From assembly GCF_026151395.1 (NCBI RefSeq), contig NZ_JAMQPV010000001.1, forward strand, positions 1,364,001 to 1,428,000: 64,000 nt of DNA. Direction: 5' to 3'. Both the position numbers and the translations under genes were made by a program. Below, one piece after another: positions 42,919 to 51,551 of this stretch; the stretch's first letter is position 1, and every line of letters begins with the position of its first letter. The notes beneath the pieces are model-generated. The model was given only the letters and a program-made list of their open reading frames with translations. It made no database searches and had not been told where the DNA came from. The stretch is from Leptospira limi. Lineage in GTDB: Bacteria; Spirochaetota; Leptospiria; Leptospirales; Leptospiraceae.

Positions 42919-44097
42919 ATGGTCGAAAAATCAGTGTCCCCCTTTGGTGAGTTAGCTCCCAAAACCCCTGCCTCTCTCTCTGACATCAAGAAGAACATCT
43001 ACGGACGATACCTCGAAGAATTCAATGTCGGTGATATTTACGTTCACCCTCGCCAATTCACAGTCGACAGAAGTTTTGCCCAAGAATTTGCCACTGTGTT
43101 TATGGATGCCAATCCACTTTACTTATCCAGTGAATATGCAAAGGCACATGGGTTCCAAGACCTACTTGTCCACCCACTCATGGTGTTTAACTTAGCACTT
43201 TCTATTGGTGTTCAGAATAACAGTGAAAAGGCGCTTGCAAACCTTGGTTATTACAACGCACAATTTTTAATGCCAGTGTATCCTGGTGATACCTTGTCTT
43301 CTCGCACAAAAATTTTGGCAGTCGATGACAAAGGGCCTGATAAACCAGGAATCGTAAGTGTGAGAACTCTTTGCCTCAACCAAAAAAACGAAGTGGTGTT
43401 ACAGTACGAACGTAAGATCATGATTTACCAGTCCAATGGAAAACCGAAAGGAAATCCAAAACCTGGTGATGCTTCTGCTTTTTTTCCTGAGTCCAAAACT
43501 CCTGCACTCAAACTTCCAAATCTCAAATTCCCAACAGAAATGAAAGATGTCACTTGGGGGCATACTTACTTTGAAAACTTCAAACCAGGTCAAATTTACG
43601 TGCACCAAAACGGTAGAACGATCACAGACGAACACTACCAATGGACCTACCGAGTAGGAAACACACACCCACTTCATTATGATAAATTGTATTCTGCAGG
43701 AATCTCAGGCCCAATGGGTGGAGAACCAGTGGTGTATGGTGGACTCGTATTTGGTTGGTTAGCTGGTATGGCATCTCGTGATATTTCCGAAAACGCAATT
43801 TGGGAACTTGGTTTCACAGAAGGATACCATACACAACCTGCTTTCTCTGGTGATACGGTAACTTGTATTTCTCGTATCCTCACAACAGAAGACAAAGGAA
43901 CAGAATACGGAATCCCAGCGGGAGAAGTTCAAATCCAATTTATCGGTCTGAAAAACATCAAAGCAAATGATGCATTGGATAAATTTGGTGCGGATCTTTT
44001 CCTCAAAGAGAACGACAAAAAGAAATTGGGAAAAGAAAAAATCCCAGAAAAAATCTTCGAAATTGAAAGAAGATTGATCATCAAAAAACAACCATAA
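42919..44097 (+). CDS. Double-hotdog MaoC-like hydratase (mesaconyl-CoA hydratase-like)
   Basis: 392 residues with two MaoC/hotdog modules. First: [33 protein letters not shown] ... [14 protein letters not shown]. Second: [30 protein letters not shown] ... [15 protein letters not shown]. Each carries the hydratase-2 Asp/Asn-His type motif ([14 protein letters not shown]). Tandem arrangement and length are like mesaconyl-/2-methylfumaryl-CoA hydratases, but the substrate is not proven. The C-terminal Lys-rich tail is extra. Nine bases separate it from the next gene, an MBL hydrolase, so they form an operon. Confidence 0.82.
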   Translation: MVEKSVSPFGELAPKTPASLSDIKKNIYGRYLEEFNVGDIYVHPRQFTVDRSFAQEFATVFMDANPLYLSSEYAKAHGFQDLLVHPLMVFNLALSIGVQNNSEKALANLGYYNAQFLMPVYPGDTLSSRTKILAVDDKGPDKPGIVSVRTLCLNQKNEVVLQYERKIMIYQSNGKPKGNPKPGDASAFFPESKTPALKLPNLKFPTEMKDVTWGHTYFENFKPGQIYVHQNGRTITDEHYQWTYRVGNTHPLHYDKLYSAGISGPMGGEPVVYGGLVFGWLAGMASRDISENAIWELGFTEGYHTQPAFSGDTVTCISRILTTEDKGTEYGIPAGEVQIQFIGLKNIKANDALDKFGADLFLKENDKKKLGKEKIPEKIFEIERRLIIKKQP

Positions 44098-44106
44098 GGT
44101 GAAACT

Positions 44107-45129
44107 TTGAAAGTAACCATCCCTAAACGAATTCCTGAGATGGAGGACATTGGGGATGGTATCTTCAAAATTGTTTTGCCCCAACCTTTTTACGCACCAA
44201 ATAACATCTATTTGTATGAAGGAAACGACGGACTCACCCTGATTGATTCAGGTTACATCGAATCCATTCCGATGTTACAAGCATCCCTAAAAACCAAGGG
44301 ATTTTCTTTCAAAGACATCCGTCATATCATTTACACTCACAACCACCTGGATCATATATCATCAGCCTTAGTTCTTAAATCCTATGCCAAAAATGTAACC
44401 TATTATGGATACCGTGCCATGGCAGATGGAGTTGGGAATTATTTGGAATCAATGTTACTCTTTGAAGAAGCCACAGAAGATTTATTCCACAAAGCTTTTG
44501 GTGACAAAGATGAACTCGATCGCATTTTGGCTGAATCTAGAAAAGGTTGGCGTCAGTTTTTTAGTAAGTTTGGAGAAACCAAAAAAGGGGATCCAGTTTT
44601 ACGCATAGATGTGGCAATTGATCATAATGACAGTTTAGAGTTAGGCGGAAAGCTATTCCGGTTTTTACACACACCAGGTCATAATTTATACCATATCACT
44701 CCAGTTGATCCAAAGGCAGGGGTTTATTTTTCAGGAGACCTCATCATTGCAAACCTCACAGCCATTTATTCTGAGATGGATGGGAACTTAGGGGATTATT
44801 ATTTTACACTATCTAAGTTATTAGAAGAACCCATCAAACGGATGTTGCCTGCTCATGGGAGCGAAATTGAAGATCCCAAAAAAACGATTACTCTTGTGAA
44901 AAAAACTCTGAGTATCTTAGAGAAAGGGGTATTACGAAGGTTACGGGAAGGGAAATCCGACTTAAAAGTATTAATGGAAGCGGCGATTGGGAAAAAAGTG
45001 CATAATGGTGGTCACTTACCAACAGCACTTGGTCTTGTCTATAGCATCATCCAAAAACTGGTGTTAGAAGGACAAATCCGTATCGAAAAAAGAGACAATG
45101 GATACGAAGTCTTTCATATTGTTTCGTAA
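44107..45129 (+). CDS. Metallo-beta-lactamase-fold hydrolase (LACTB2-like)
   Basis: 340 residues. Metal motif YTHNHLDHISSA near residues 78-88, conserved His in HTPGHNLYH, Asp in VYFSGDLIIANLT and His in MLPAHGSEI: a full dinuclear MBL centre. The C-terminal helical winged region (LRRLREGKSDLKVLMEAAIG ... KLVLEGQIRIEKRDNGYEVF) is typical of LACTB2-like enzymes. It starts at TTG 44107 directly after the hydratase gene, so it may hydrolyse the thioester product of that pathway, an inference from context. Cytoplasmic. Confidence 0.85.
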   Translation: MKVTIPKRIPEMEDIGDGIFKIVLPQPFYAPNNIYLYEGNDGLTLIDSGYIESIPMLQASLKTKGFSFKDIRHIIYTHNHLDHISSALVLKSYAKNVTYYGYRAMADGVGNYLESMLLFEEATEDLFHKAFGDKDELDRILAESRKGWRQFFSKFGETKKGDPVLRIDVAIDHNDSLELGGKLFRFLHTPGHNLYHITPVDPKAGVYFSGDLIIANLTAIYSEMDGNLGDYYFTLSKLLEEPIKRMLPAHGSEIEDPKKTITLVKKTLSILEKGVLRRLREGKSDLKVLMEAAIGKKVHNGGHLPTALGLVYSIIQKLVLEGQIRIEKRDNGYEVFHIVS

Positions 45130-45253
45130 ATGTATCCAATTGATAAAATATACAAATAAAATAGGTTATCTATTTTCTCACTAGATTCTTTTGATTTCAT
45201 AGATTGTTTGTTCCGCGAAACCCAAGTTTCGGATGGAAGATAGACTTCCGATT

Positions 45254-46993
45254 TTACTTCGAGAGGGCCCAAACCTCTATTTGTTTTCCTTGCCATATTT
45301 TCTGATCGTTAAGAGTTTTTGCCTCTGCAAAGGTATCGAGAATTCGTTGTTTCGGCCAAAGAATCGTATCTGTAAACTCAGGTGCCAATACCACATAACA
45401 AATCTTTGTTTGGTCGCAAATTTCCTTTCCATTGCGTAATTGTTCGAGCGGATAGAGTGTCACCTTGTCATTGATAAAAAAGGAAAGATTGTATTGGGAA
45501 AATACAATTTGTTCTGTTGCTTGATTGGTTCTGTTACTTAAAACTTTAGCCGCCTCAGTTTGTAAAATTCCATTGGCATGTGGTAAGTCTTCGATGACTT
45601 GTGATTGTATTTTGGGATCATACAAATTTTTTTCTAATTGGGCTTCGAGTGGGAAATTTTGGTCCATCGAGTTTTTCCAAAACAAACAAGCTAAGATGAG
45701 AAAAACAATCGGAAGGGAAATTTGTTTTTTTGACTTAAGCCATAAGATCCCACCGTAGAGTAAAAAAGGAAGGAGTGAATAACTATAATACGAATACACT
45801 TCATGGTGCCAAGGCCTAGTGGAGAATACATGGGTTAGGTAAATCAAACTGATGCCAAGGAGTTCGGGAACAAGTTGTATGATTCCAAGTCCCGTACTCA
45901 TCAGAAGTTCCAAATAAATTTGGATGGATTTCGGTATACCTGTCACTTGTTTGAATGAGGAGTGATACTCTTGTCTCAAAACTTGAGACCAACCAAAAAT
46001 CGAATGGGAACCATTTAGGATCGGGAAAAGGAAAAAAACAAAACCTAGATACAAAACGGTTACGAGAAGAATCCCAAAGATAAGGAAGGAGTCTCGGTTC
46101 TCTTGGGCATCCAAAATTCCTTTGAGAGAATGGTTACGAAACAAATGGAAAAGAGAATTTAGAAAAATCGGAAGGAAAAACAAACAGAGGTAAAAACCAA
46201 TGTCTTCTTTTTGCAAGAGGAATAGGAGAAGAAATAAACCTATCAAATACAATTGTTTGGTGAATTTGGTTCCACCTTCTAAAAGGAGAGTTTTGTATTT
46301 TTCCCATTGGTAAAAAAAGAAACAACCAAAGAGGACTACAAGGATTTCAAAATGATAGCTGGAACCAATCCGATATAAATACAATTGATTCGTAAGAACC
46401 ACCCATATCACTAAAAACTTCAAATCGATTGATTGTTTGTTCTTTTGGGATACTAGATATGCCCAATATAACCATAAAATCGTTGTCAGTTGGTAACATA
46501 AAAATACACCAACGGCAAGTCCATATCGATTGGGAATCCACTTCACAAAAGGTGAAAGGAAACCCATCCCGGGAGCAAAGTGATGGTTTAAGTAACTACC
46601 ATTTACGGTATCACTATAATAATGGCTTTGAAATCCGTATCCTTTCACGAACGAGAGTAATACATCGGAGATTCCTACGTAGTCAGCATCGTGCAATAAA
46701 AATGAGTCCGCAAAAAAATGGGTGAGCCCGTAGGCATGGAAGGAACTTGTGATGAGAAAACAGAATCCACTCACCCCAACAAGATAAGGAAGGACTTTGG
46801 TTTGGTTTAACCAAGCCATTCCACTTTGACTCGAACGATCTAGCTGAAACTCTTTTTTCTTTTTCCAATAATGGAATAGGAATAGAAGGATTAAAAAAAG
46901 AGATACCCCCTTTTGAAAGGGGGCATGTAAGTGTTTAGGAGAAACAAAAAGAAAGGAGGTAACTAAACTAAAAAGAAAAAATAAATAAACCAC
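45254..46993 (-). CDS. DUF2079 polytopic membrane protein
   Basis: 579 residues with about 11 membrane segments. The loop GSYLNHHFAPGMGFLSPFVKWIPN, with a His pair after the early helices, and a soluble C-terminal domain of ~130 residues match DUF2079 membrane proteins, which look like GT-C glycosyltransferases. It starts at GTG immediately after the stop codon of the upstream gene (zero spacing). Probably envelope glycan or lipid modification; substrate unknown. Confidence 0.82.
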   Translation of the reverse strand: MVYLFFLFSLVTSFLFVSPKHLHAPFQKGVSLFLILLFLFHYWKKKKEFQLDRSSQSGMAWLNQTKVLPYLVGVSGFCFLITSSFHAYGLTHFFADSFLLHDADYVGISDVLLSFVKGYGFQSHYYSDTVNGSYLNHHFAPGMGFLSPFVKWIPNRYGLAVGVFLCYQLTTILWLYWAYLVSQKNKQSIDLKFLVIWVVLTNQLYLYRIGSSYHFEILVVLFGCFFFYQWEKYKTLLLEGGTKFTKQLYLIGLFLLLFLLQKEDIGFYLCLFFLPIFLNSLFHLFRNHSLKGILDAQENRDSFLIFGILLVTVLYLGFVFFLFPILNGSHSIFGWSQVLRQEYHSSFKQVTGIPKSIQIYLELLMSTGLGIIQLVPELLGISLIYLTHVFSTRPWHHEVYSYYSYSLLPFLLYGGILWLKSKKQISLPIVFLILACLFWKNSMDQNFPLEAQLEKNLYDPKIQSQVIEDLPHANGILQTEAAKVLSNRTNQATEQIVFSQYNLSFFINDKVTLYPLEQLRNGKEICDQTKICYVVLAPEFTDTILWPKQRILDTFAEAKTLNDQKIWQGKQIEVWALSK

Positions 46994-47785
46994 TTATCGA
47001 ATGAAGTACAAGACTTTTCTTTCTCCGATTCGTTCTCTATTGATTTCAACTCGATTACGGTAATAATATCCTTTTTCAGGGAAAGTTTTAGAGAAAAATT
47101 CGAATAAGTCCATTTCAAATACTAACATACATTCAGCGATATCGGCTGCACCAATTTTCATCGCTTCTTTTGTATCCACCATGATGTGTCTCGAATTGAT
47201 GAAATCAGGTTGGATCTCATTTGCAATCAGTTCAAAATTGGTTTTGGTGATTGTCCCACCAACCGACGTTTTTTTTCCACGGCTCTTTGCTTCTGAGATG
47301 ATTTTTTTTGCAACACGGGTCACTTCTTTATCATCTGGTTTTTTGTCCATGGACGCACTTAAGTCAGATCTAGCGGCTGTTACTTGCTCTAGTTCCTGGA
47401 AAGAAGGAGAATCAAAGATATCCATAAGATTGCGGTAACCTGTGATGGTTTCCATATTGATGGATTTGTTATAAGATTCAAATTCAGAAGGAGTGAGGAG
47501 GTTTTTCATCGTTTGGATGAAATTTTTTAACGCATATTCAGATTCCACCATAGGCGCAGAAATTCCTGAAACCCCAATCCTTTGGCAAATGCGGATATCA
47601 TTCCTTGCTTCTGGCCCACCAATTTTCACATAAAGAGGTAAAATCCCTGAAGTGATTGTTTTTAAGAGCGCAATTTCTTCCGCTCCCATATCTTCTGTTT
47701 CGGTTCCCGTTTTTACACAGACAAAAGAATAGTTTTTCTTCATCTCAAGTAGGGTATTACGTAATCCACGGATTGATGTTTCCAT
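46994..47785 (-). CDS. HpcH/HpaI aldolase/citrate-lyase-like protein
   Basis: 263 residues with a TIM-barrel pattern reminiscent of HpcH/HpaI or CitE proteins: FVCVKTGTETEDMGAEEI, ILPLYVKIGGPEARNDIRICQRIGVSGISAPMVES (Glu at the end of the strand), NMETITGYRNLMDI, GKKTSVGGTI and DFINSRHIMV. The aldolase activity is not certain; the usual Arg/Glu metal site is only partly visible. Located between lepB (divergent) and the DUF2079 gene, with which it forms a zero-gap pair. Confidence 0.72.
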   Translation of the reverse strand: METSIRGLRNTLLEMKKNYSFVCVKTGTETEDMGAEEIALLKTITSGILPLYVKIGGPEARNDIRICQRIGVSGISAPMVESEYALKNFIQTMKNLLTPSEFESYNKSINMETITGYRNLMDIFDSPSFQELEQVTAARSDLSASMDKKPDDKEVTRVAKKIISEAKSRGKKTSVGGTITKTNFELIANEIQPDFINSRHIMVDTKEAMKIGAADIAECMLVFEMDLFEFFSKTFPEKGYYYRNRVEINRERIGERKVLYFIR

Positions 47786-47896
47786 AAGCAGAAGATCTCC
47801 ATGTATGGTATCGTCGATTCCCGAAAATAGTACAAGTCTTTTGCGCTTTTTTTCCCCCTTTCTTGACAGAAAATTCCAATTCCATAGCTTCGAACT

Positions 47897-48934
47897 ATGG
47901 GATTATTCTCTTCTATCTTCAAGTCTTCGCCAAAACCAGAATCCAAAGAACCAGAAAAGGAAGGGGCAGCAGCCTCTGGAATTTCCTTTGGAATCATTGT
48001 TGTCCTCGTTTTTGCATTTAAATCCTCCATATTAGATGCAAATAATATCCCATCAGGATCGATGATCCCTACCTTAAAAATTGGGGACTTTTTATTTGTG
48101 AATAAAATGCGTTATTCCTTTCGCATGCCATTTACAGAAAAAGAACTCTTCCGTATTGATGACCCAAAACGAGGAGACATTGTCACCTTTATCCCACCAG
48201 CAACTGCTCTTGGACAAGAAGAGTCTCGTTCTGGAATTTTTGCCAAACGATTTGTCAAACGTGTTGTTGGGTTACCAGGTGATACCATCCGTATCACAAG
48301 AAAATTCATCGAAACAAAAGACAGAGGTAGAGTACACTTTGCACTCATTGAGTACAAAGAAAAGGGTGCTACTGAATTTAAATCCTATGAACCAAAAGAA
48401 GTTCCAATCGGAAAAGAACTTTCCGATTTAGATAATTTGGAAGCTACACAAAGAGCACTTTTTAAGGAAGTCAAACCTGGATTTGAACATTACATCTTAG
48501 AAGGATTTGAGGACGATCGAAGAGCTCATATCTTTGAGTATTGTGATTTTTTACATGGTTGTGAAATTCCAGAAGGCCAGTATATGGTGATGGGAGATAA
48601 CCGTGATGATTCTCATGACTCTCGTGCTTGGGGATTTGTGAAACGAGAAGATATTTTAGGTAAAGCTCTTATCATTTATTTTTCCATCGATTGGAAAGAT
48701 GCTACATGTGAATACAAAGATGGACAAGAATTAGCAGAAAAAGGTCCTGAAGTCGCAGAACGATATGATGGTGATGCACTTGAAAGACGTTGCCATTACT
48801 CCGAAGTGTTTTCTTCACATAATGCCCGTTATTTAGGTGATGAATCTCGATTTGGTTGGATCGAAAGAACACTACGTTATCGACTTTGGAGACTAAGTGT
48901 AAGGTTTGATCGTATTGGTCGTATCCTACAGTGA
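47897..48934 (+). CDS. lepB: Signal peptidase I
   Basis: 345-residue membrane protease that removes Sec/Tat signal peptides. One N-terminal membrane segment (residues ~29-45), box B NIPSGSMIPTL with catalytic Ser55, box D RFVKRVVGLPGD with catalytic Lys121, and box E YMVMGDNRDDSHDSRAWGFV. An insertion of about 70 residues between boxes D and E and a Lys/Arg-rich C-terminal tail make it longer than average. GTGA overlap with atpZ downstream. Confidence 0.95.
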   Translation: MGLFSSIFKSSPKPESKEPEKEGAAASGISFGIIVVLVFAFKSSILDANNIPSGSMIPTLKIGDFLFVNKMRYSFRMPFTEKELFRIDDPKRGDIVTFIPPATALGQEESRSGIFAKRFVKRVVGLPGDTIRITRKFIETKDRGRVHFALIEYKEKGATEFKSYEPKEVPIGKELSDLDNLEATQRALFKEVKPGFEHYILEGFEDDRRAHIFEYCDFLHGCEIPEGQYMVMGDNRDDSHDSRAWGFVKREDILGKALIIYFSIDWKDATCEYKDGQELAEKGPEVAERYDGDALERRCHYSEVFSSHNARYLGDESRFGWIERTLRYRLWRLSVRFDRIGRILQ

Positions 48935-49158
48935 CAAACGAACCCCAAAAAACTCCCCCAGGTAAAGGAGATAAATCTCCTTTGGCCATGGCAGGGGCAG
49001 GTTTTGAATTTGTATCCTCGATTGTTTTTTTTGTGATCGGGGGGTATTACTTAGATGGGTATTTACAATCAGAACCACTTTGGTTACTCGTTGGATTTTT
49101 TTTGGGTTTTGCCTTTGCTTTTTATTCTCTCATCAAACGAGCCAAAGAAAATGAGTGA
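48931..49158 (+). CDS. atpZ: AtpZ/AtpI-type ATP synthase accessory protein
   Basis: 75-residue protein with two hydrophobic segments (AGFEFVSSIVFFVIGGYYLDGYL and LWLLVGFFLGFAFAFYSLI) separated by the family GGYYLDGYL turn, followed by a basic end. AtpZ proteins help assemble the F1Fo c-ring or associate with AtpI. It starts at GTG overlapping lepB by 4 nt and is 5.3 kb upstream of the atp operon, separated from it by unrelated genes. Confidence 0.8.
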   Translation: MTNEPQKTPPGKGDKSPLAMAGAGFEFVSSIVFFVIGGYYLDGYLQSEPLWLLVGFFLGFAFAFYSLIKRAKENE

Positions 49159-49178
49159 ATCCACTACCAATAAAATTC

Positions 49179-49207
49179 TTGACTAAACAATCGGTGGATC
49201 AATAAAA
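49179..49207 (+). promoter_or_regulatory. Sigma-70-type promoter for the acetolactate synthase leader
   Basis: TTGACT (49179-49184), 17-bp spacer, ATAAAA (49202-49207). Transcription would begin near 49214, a few bases before the leader peptide ATG at 49218 and about 200 nt before the synthase start. Confidence 0.5.
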
Positions 49208-49217
49208 GAATTAGAAT

Positions 49218-49349
49218 ATGGAAACTATGGCATTATCAAACTCAATTGGAAACAGTTCCAGTTTAGAAATGGGAATGCCTTCTTATGTCCTCACAACCCT
49301 CGTTCTAGTCGTCGTCCTTTCCCCATACATACCTAGCTTTCTGTCATAA
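49218..49349 (+). CDS. Candidate Val/Leu-rich leader peptide of acetolactate synthase
   Basis: 43-codon frame ending at TAA 49347-49349. Codons ~25-35 read V-L-T-T-L-V-L-V-V-V-L: five Val, four Leu, two Thr in eleven codons, the composition expected of an ilv attenuation leader. Candidate starts are ATG 49218, 49227 or 49269; none has a strong ribosome site, and the promoter position would leave a very short 5' UTR for the first two. The stop codon lies next to one arm of a hairpin that competes with a second hairpin before the synthase gene. A small membrane peptide is the alternative explanation. Confidence 0.55.
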   Translation: METMALSNSIGNSSSLEMGMPSYVLTTLVLVVVLSPYIPSFLS

Positions 49350-49398
49350 TCTCCCTTTGTTTCCTCGGTCGACAGAAAGCAAAAGTCGACGGGGAAAC
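49336..49398 (+). promoter_or_regulatory. Two mutually exclusive hairpins, candidate attenuator
   Basis: Hairpin A: GCTTTCTGTC (49336-49345) with GACAGAAAGC (49371-49380), 10 bp. Hairpin B: 49359-49373 with 49385-49398, about 14 bp including GTCGAC on both sides and one bulged G. The arms overlap at 49371-49373, so only one can form. Hairpin A's left arm is in the last codons of the leader frame. No T-run follows B; the ribosome site AGAGGAG (49403-49409) comes right after it. Confidence 0.55.
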
Positions 49399-49416
49399 TA
49401 CTAGAGGAGACCTGTT

Positions 49417-51147
49417 ATGTGGGAAAAAATCACCGTAAGTCAATACATTATACAATTTTTAGAATCAAAGGGCATCCAATTGGTTTCGGGTGTTCCTGGT
49501 GGCACTATCTTGCCATTATACGAAAGTTTGGCGGAATCAAACATCAAACATGTCCTTGCAAGGCATGAGCAGGGAGCTGGATTTATCGCTCAAGGGATGG
49601 CAAGAAGCACAGGCGAGGTGAGTGTCGTATTTGTTTCCTCTGGTCCAGGTGTTGCCAATCTCATCACAGCAGTAGCTGATGCTCATCGAGATTCTGTTCC
49701 TATGTTAGTGTTTTCCGGCCAAGTACCCACTCACTTAAAAGGAACTGATGCCTTCCAAGAATTAGATACAGAACGTATCGTTTCTTCGATCGTAAAAAAA
49801 GTTTATTCCATTGGAGATCCAAATTTGGTCCCAAATGTTTTAGAAGAGGCTTACTCCTTTGCATCCGAAGGGAAAAAAGGTCCTGTTTGGATTGATTTAC
49901 CTAAGGATGTCCAAACCAAGATAATCATAAGAAATGAGGATCCATTGAGCGAGAATCATTTGGATGAGGTAGATCCTTCCAATTGTTTTAACATAGAAAA
50001 CCAAATTCCACTGCAATACGATCACACGAAATCTTTAGATTCATTTTTAGAGGAATGGAAAGAGAATGTATCAAATGCAAAATTCCCTTTGTTTTACATT
50101 GGAGGAGGAGCCAAAAAAGAATACAAACGATTACGAGAATTGGTTCAGTTCTACCAAATCCCAGTGGTAACAACTCTTATGGGTCTTGGTATTTTTGAAA
50201 AAAATGATCCTTTGTTTTTGGGTATGATGGGAATGCATGGAACAGTTGCAGCCAATGAGGCATTGGGTATTTGTGATTTACTCATCGCCATTGGTGTTCG
50301 TTTTGATGACCGTGCGATTGGAAACAAAGATACCTTTTGTCCCAATGCAAAGATCATTCATATTGATATTGAGGCGAATGAGATTGGGAAAATTAGAAAA
50401 CCGAATTTGAGTTTTCAATCGGATATTACTGACGTAATTGAGCTTTTATTCCTAGATCCATTTGAATATTCCAAAGGAATAGGCAATGAAACCATAGAGA
50501 AATCAGTTGGTAAACAAATAGAGATTTGGAAAAAAAATCCAGAAATCCATCCAGCAAAAGAATTGATCAGGTCACTTGCTTCCATCATTCCCAACGAAGA
50601 ACATTTTGTCGTAACAGATGTTGGGCAACACCAAATGTGGGTGGCGCAATATTATCCATTTCCAAATCCAAATACTTGGATCACTTCTGGTGGGCAAGGA
50701 ACAATGGGTTTTGGTTTACCTACATCGATCGGTGTATCTTTAGCGAATCCAATTAGAAATGTTTATTGTTTTACTGGTGATGGATCGATTATGATGAATT
50801 TACAAGAGTTGGCGACACTCAGAGAAGAAAGTCTAAATGTAAAAATCATTTTGATGAATAATGGACATTTAGGCTTAGTAAAACAACAACAAGATTTGTT
50901 TTATGGAAATGTTTATTCTGGTTCTAAATTCCATTATCACCCCGACTTCGCGGTGTTAAGTGAATCGTTTGGAATTCCTTACATGGTTTGGGAAAAAGAT
51001 CAAAATGATTCTGAATTAGAGACTTTATTAGGGTATGATGGACCCGCTTTTGTGGAAATCAAAATTCCATCCGATTGGGGAGTGTATCCATTTGTTCCAG
51101 GTGGAAAGTCAAACCAAGAATACATTTTGGAATTAGTTAAAACATAA
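49417..51147 (+). CDS. ilvB: Acetolactate synthase-type ThDP enzyme, large subunit
   Basis: 576-residue ThDP/FAD enzyme for branched-chain amino acid synthesis (pyruvate to acetolactate or acetohydroxybutyrate). Catalytic Glu51 in [31 protein letters not shown], the middle-domain [11 protein letters not shown], and the ThDP motif [17 protein letters not shown] near residue 453. C terminus [19 protein letters not shown] is like AHAS. AGAGGAG 7 nt before the ATG is a strong start. No ilvH/ilvN regulatory subunit follows; the next gene is convergent. Could be anabolic AHAS with the small subunit elsewhere, or a stand-alone synthase. Confidence 0.88.
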   Translation: MWEKITVSQYIIQFLESKGIQLVSGVPGGTILPLYESLAESNIKHVLARHEQGAGFIAQGMARSTGEVSVVFVSSGPGVANLITAVADAHRDSVPMLVFSGQVPTHLKGTDAFQELDTERIVSSIVKKVYSIGDPNLVPNVLEEAYSFASEGKKGPVWIDLPKDVQTKIIIRNEDPLSENHLDEVDPSNCFNIENQIPLQYDHTKSLDSFLEEWKENVSNAKFPLFYIGGGAKKEYKRLRELVQFYQIPVVTTLMGLGIFEKNDPLFLGMMGMHGTVAANEALGICDLLIAIGVRFDDRAIGNKDTFCPNAKIIHIDIEANEIGKIRKPNLSFQSDITDVIELLFLDPFEYSKGIGNETIEKSVGKQIEIWKKNPEIHPAKELIRSLASIIPNEEHFVVTDVGQHQMWVAQYYPFPNPNTWITSGGQGTMGFGLPTSIGVSLANPIRNVYCFTGDGSIMMNLQELATLREESLNVKIILMNNGHLGLVKQQQDLFYGNVYSGSKFHYHPDFAVLSESFGIPYMVWEKDQNDSELETLLGYDGPAFVEIKIPSDWGVYPFVPGGKSNQEYILELVKT

Positions 51148-51152
51148 AGCAA

Positions 51153-51187
51153 AACTCCCATAGAATTGGGATTTTTTCTATGGGAGT
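51153..51187. terminator. Bidirectional terminator between ilvB and glnK
   Basis: AACTCCCATAGA (51153-51164) pairs exactly with TCTATGGGAGTT (51176-51187), enclosing a T-rich loop. It lies 6 nt past the ilvB stop and 12 nt past the glnK stop, serving both converging units. Confidence 0.75.
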
Positions 51188-51198
51188 TACAATTGACA

Positions 51199-51546
51199 TT
51201 AGATGGCTTTATTCCCTCGTTCGCCACTTCGGATACGGATCACTTCTTCTAATGGCATTACGAAAATTTTACCATCTCCAATTTTACCTTCCGGTCCAGT
51301 TTTAGCTGCTTTTAATATCGCATCGACTGTTGGTTTTACAAATTCATCGTTCACGGCAATTTCCAAACGAACTTTTCTAAGTAGGTTCACTTGGTATTCG
51401 TGTCCGCGAAATACTTCTGTTTTCCCTTTTTGTTGGCCATAACCTTGCACATCACTCACTGTTAAACGGTAAATTTCGTTTTTAGTTAATTCGTTTTTTA
51501 CTTCTTCTAATTTGTGTGGTTGTATAATTGCTATTACTAATTTCAT
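51199..51546 (-). CDS. glnK: Nitrogen regulatory protein P-II
   Basis: 115-residue trimeric sensor of 2-oxoglutarate, ATP/ADP and nitrogen state. N terminus MKLVIAIIQPHKLEEVK, T-loop GQQKGKTEVFRGHEYQVNLLRKV with the uridylylation Tyr at residue 51, B-loop KTGPEGKIGDGKIFV and C-loop RIRSGERG. AAGG precedes the ATG at 51546. It follows amtB by 5 nt, the reverse of the common glnK-amtB order, and probably gates the transporter. Confidence 0.95.
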   Translation of the reverse strand: MKLVIAIIQPHKLEEVKNELTKNEIYRLTVSDVQGYGQQKGKTEVFRGHEYQVNLLRKVRLEIAVNDEFVKPTVDAILKAAKTGPEGKIGDGKIFVMPLEEVIRIRSGERGNKAI

Positions 51547-51551
51547 ATTGA

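Noticed and set aside
42651..42998. Minus-strand open frame of 115 codons opposite the small gene at 42653
   Set aside because: It runs across the start of the hydratase gene, is rich in rare patterns, and has no support from context; the plus-strand 64-codon frame is more protein-like.
49336..49398. Simple intrinsic terminator upstream of ilvB
   Set aside because: The strong hairpin is followed by TACTAGAGGAG, not by T residues, so it was treated as an attenuator-type structure instead.
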